Shown piece by piece: positions 6,065-7,667 of a stretch of 7,667 nt of DNA. The DNA is from Bacteroidota bacterium (lineage in GTDB: Bacteria; Bacteroidota; Bacteroidia; Chitinophagales; Chitinophagaceae), in NCBI GenBank assembly GCA_023386395.1, contig JAEWJV010000428.1:1-7667 (forward strand), in the 5' to 3' direction. Below the pieces are notes generated by a model. That model saw only the letters and a program-made list of their open reading frames with translations, did not search any database and was not told the DNA's origin. The position numbers were made by a program, and so were the translations under genes. Positions within the stretch are counted from its first letter, which is position 1; each line of letters begins with the position of its first letter.

Positions 6065-7667
6065 GGGAAGAAGCCATCATATCATCCATGCAAAAAAAAT
6101 GGAAAGCGCTTAGTCTTTTAGCACTTGCATTAATGGCACTTGCCCTTGCTGTAATATTTGTTACTTGTTTGCACCAGCTCTTTCAGTATTCATTTGTTTG
6201 GATAATACCGGCATGGTTTGCTGTATTTATGTTGATGATGGCTGTGCTGCGTTCATGGCGCATAAAACAGCGTGATGTTATCATTTATTTAAACAGGCAT
6301 ATTCCGCAGCTCGAAGAAAGCAGCGGGCTTTTATTAAAACCTGCCGCCTCGCTTAACCTGCTTGAACAAATGCAGGTAAACAAGTTGAAAAGTAATATAG
6401 AATATGCAGTAACAACACATCCTGTAAACAGGAAATTAAAAACAGCAACGATAATTTTATTGTTATCGCTTATTATTTCAATCCTTATTTATTTATGGCT
6501 TAAACCTTCATCCCTTCAGTTACAGGAAAATAATTTGCATGCAACTGTTTCAATACCACCGCAACAGGTTTTACCTGCTGTCGCATCTTTCACAATAAAA
6601 ATAAAACCGCCAGCCTACACCAATATAAAATTGCAAACGCAACACGATTTTAATATATCAGCAGCAGAAAACTCAACAATTTCATGGCATTTGCAAACAA
6701 ATAAACCGGTGCAGTATATCAGTTTACGGTTCAGCGATACAACAACCTTGCAATTGCGTTCCGTTAATACCGGACATACAGTTTGGACCGGTGAAAAAAC
6801 AATCCGGCAGCAAGGGTTTTACCAGGTAGAACTAGACAGCAGTTTATCTGATCTCTATAAGCTGGAAATGATAAAAGACCAGGCGCCGGTACTTATTGTT
6901 CAATCGCCGAAGCCTGATGTTGTTATTGATTTTGGCGAACCTCAGCGCACAACAGTTGAGGTGATGGCAACAGATGATTATGGTATCAATGATGTGTCCA
7001 TCATAGCAACCGCAGCAAGCGGCAGCGGTGAGGCGGTGAAGTTCAGTGAACATGCCATAAAATTTGCGAACAGCTTTTCGGCCCATAACAAAAGCTACTC
7101 ATTAAAGAAAACGATAGACTTACCGTCGCTTGGCATAAAACCCGGCGATGAATTGTATTTATACATTCAGGCTGTTGATAATAATAATCAGCAAACGCAA
7201 ACTGATACTTATATTATTTCTATTGCAGACACGGCTGAACTTATGAGTTTTGATGGCATGATTAACGGCATTAATCTTAAACCTGAATATTTCAGAAGCC
7301 AGCGGCAGATTATAATTGAAACGGAACAATTGCTGAAAGATAAACCCGCACTCACGCCGGATGCGTTCAACAGCAAAAGCAATGATCTGGGCATTGATCA
7401 AAAGTTGCTGCGGCTACGTTATGGAAAATTCCTTGGTGAGGAATTTGAAGCAAATATTGGTGAGCATGATGAAGGGCACGACGAACATGGCGGGCATAAT
7501 GAATCAACAGATAACAATACCAGCTTTGGCAATGCAGAAGCCATTATTGACCAGTTTGCCCATAAACATGATATTGCAGAAGATGCTACTTTCTTTGACG
7601 CCGGAACAAAAAAACAATTGAAAGCTGTATTAACGGAAATGTGGAATGCAGAACTTCAGTTGCGTAC
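6061..7667 (+). CDS. DUF4175-type membrane protein, N-terminal part (truncated by window end)
   Basis: An open frame of 535 codons runs without a stop to the window edge. Its ATG overlaps the previous stop as ATGA (6061-6064), indicating translational coupling; a second ATG at 6088 is a less likely start. Hydrophobic segments lie at about 17-37, 44-63 and 129-147, followed by a large, probably periplasmic region. The family hallmark I recognise is the short I-K-PPAYT motif at 181-187. Beta-rich domains follow, with ATDDYGINDVSI at about 303-314 and LPSLGIKPGDELYLYIQAVDNN around 355-376. The end holds a His/Asp/Glu-rich stretch (His469, 473, 476, 479; HKH at 501-503), then ATFFDAGTKKQLKAVLTEMWNAELQLR. 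Family members are usually about 1000 residues or more, so roughly half is missing here. The role is unknown; its place suggests an envelope component of the MoxR system. Confidence 0.85.
   Translation, partial: MREEAIISSMQKKWKALSLLALALMALALAVIFVTCLHQLFQYSFVWIIPAWFAVFMLMMAVLRSWRIKQRDVIIYLNRHIPQLEESSGLLLKPAASLNLLEQMQVNKLKSNIEYAVTTHPVNRKLKTATIILLLSLIISILIYLWLKPSSLQLQENNLHATVSIPPQQVLPAVASFTIKIKPPAYTNIKLQTQHDFNISAAENSTISWHLQTNKPVQYISLRFSDTTTLQLRSVNTGHTVWTGEKTIRQQGFYQVELDSSLSDLYKLEMIKDQAPVLIVQSPKPDVVIDFGEPQRTTVEVMATDDYGINDVSIIATAASGSGEAVKFSEHAIKFANSFSAHNKSYSLKKTIDLPSLGIKPGDELYLYIQAVDNNNQQTQTDTYIISIADTAELMSFDGMINGINLKPEYFRSQRQIIIETEQLLKDKPALTPDAFNSKSNDLGIDQKLLRLRYGKFLGEEFEANIGEHDEGHDEHGGHNESTDNNTSFGNAEAIIDQFAHKHDIAEDATFFDAGTKKQLKAVLTEMWNAELQLR

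Noticed and set aside
7361..7621. Plus-strand frame of 86 codons near the window end
   Set aside because: It lies out of frame inside the DUF4175-type gene, whose frame stays open from 6061 and shows family motifs on both sides.

Overview
The window looks like chromosomal DNA of a Bacteroidota member, probably Chitinophagaceae or a relative. This rests on AT-rich sequence, A-rich upstream regions without Shine-Dalgarno sites, and the protein families present. I see no rRNA, tRNA, insertion sequence, prophage or CRISPR array. The taxon is inferred, since no marker gene is present.

Left part (1-2460): about 400 bases without a recognisable gene, ending in a perfect 17-bp hairpin. Then come three minus-strand genes separated by gaps of about 150 bases, so they are probably transcribed separately. 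They are an exported protein of unknown function (400-984), a Blc-type lipocalin with an N-terminal membrane anchor (1133-1678), and a DUF4159 protein (1834-2460).

Middle (2461-2665): a 205-base divergent intergenic region between DUF4159 and the plus-strand cluster. It holds a 24-base near-palindrome, repeats of an ATATGCAA-like motif, and a second, widely spaced inverted repeat. It is the likely control region for both directions.

Right part (2666-7667): a tightly packed plus-strand operon. It encodes a MoxR-type AAA+ ATPase, a DUF58 protein with a VWA-like MIDAS motif, a BatA-type membrane protein, and the N-terminal 535 residues of a DUF4175-type membrane protein that runs off the window. 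Gaps within it are 21, 3 and minus 4 bases.

MoxR ATPases are known to work with VWA-domain partners (for example RavA-ViaA and CbbQ-CbbO). The likely picture is that MoxR remodels a metal-binding DUF58 partner in the cytoplasm, and that this partner acts on or with the BatA-like and DUF4175 envelope proteins. The divergent DUF4159 gene probably belongs to the same module, because DUF4159 proteins often accompany such clusters. To my knowledge the biochemical function of this combination is unknown, which makes it the most interesting system here. A second oddity is that MoxR, DUF58 and BatA lie in one reading frame, separated only by single stop codons, and the BatA gene can start only at a TTG.
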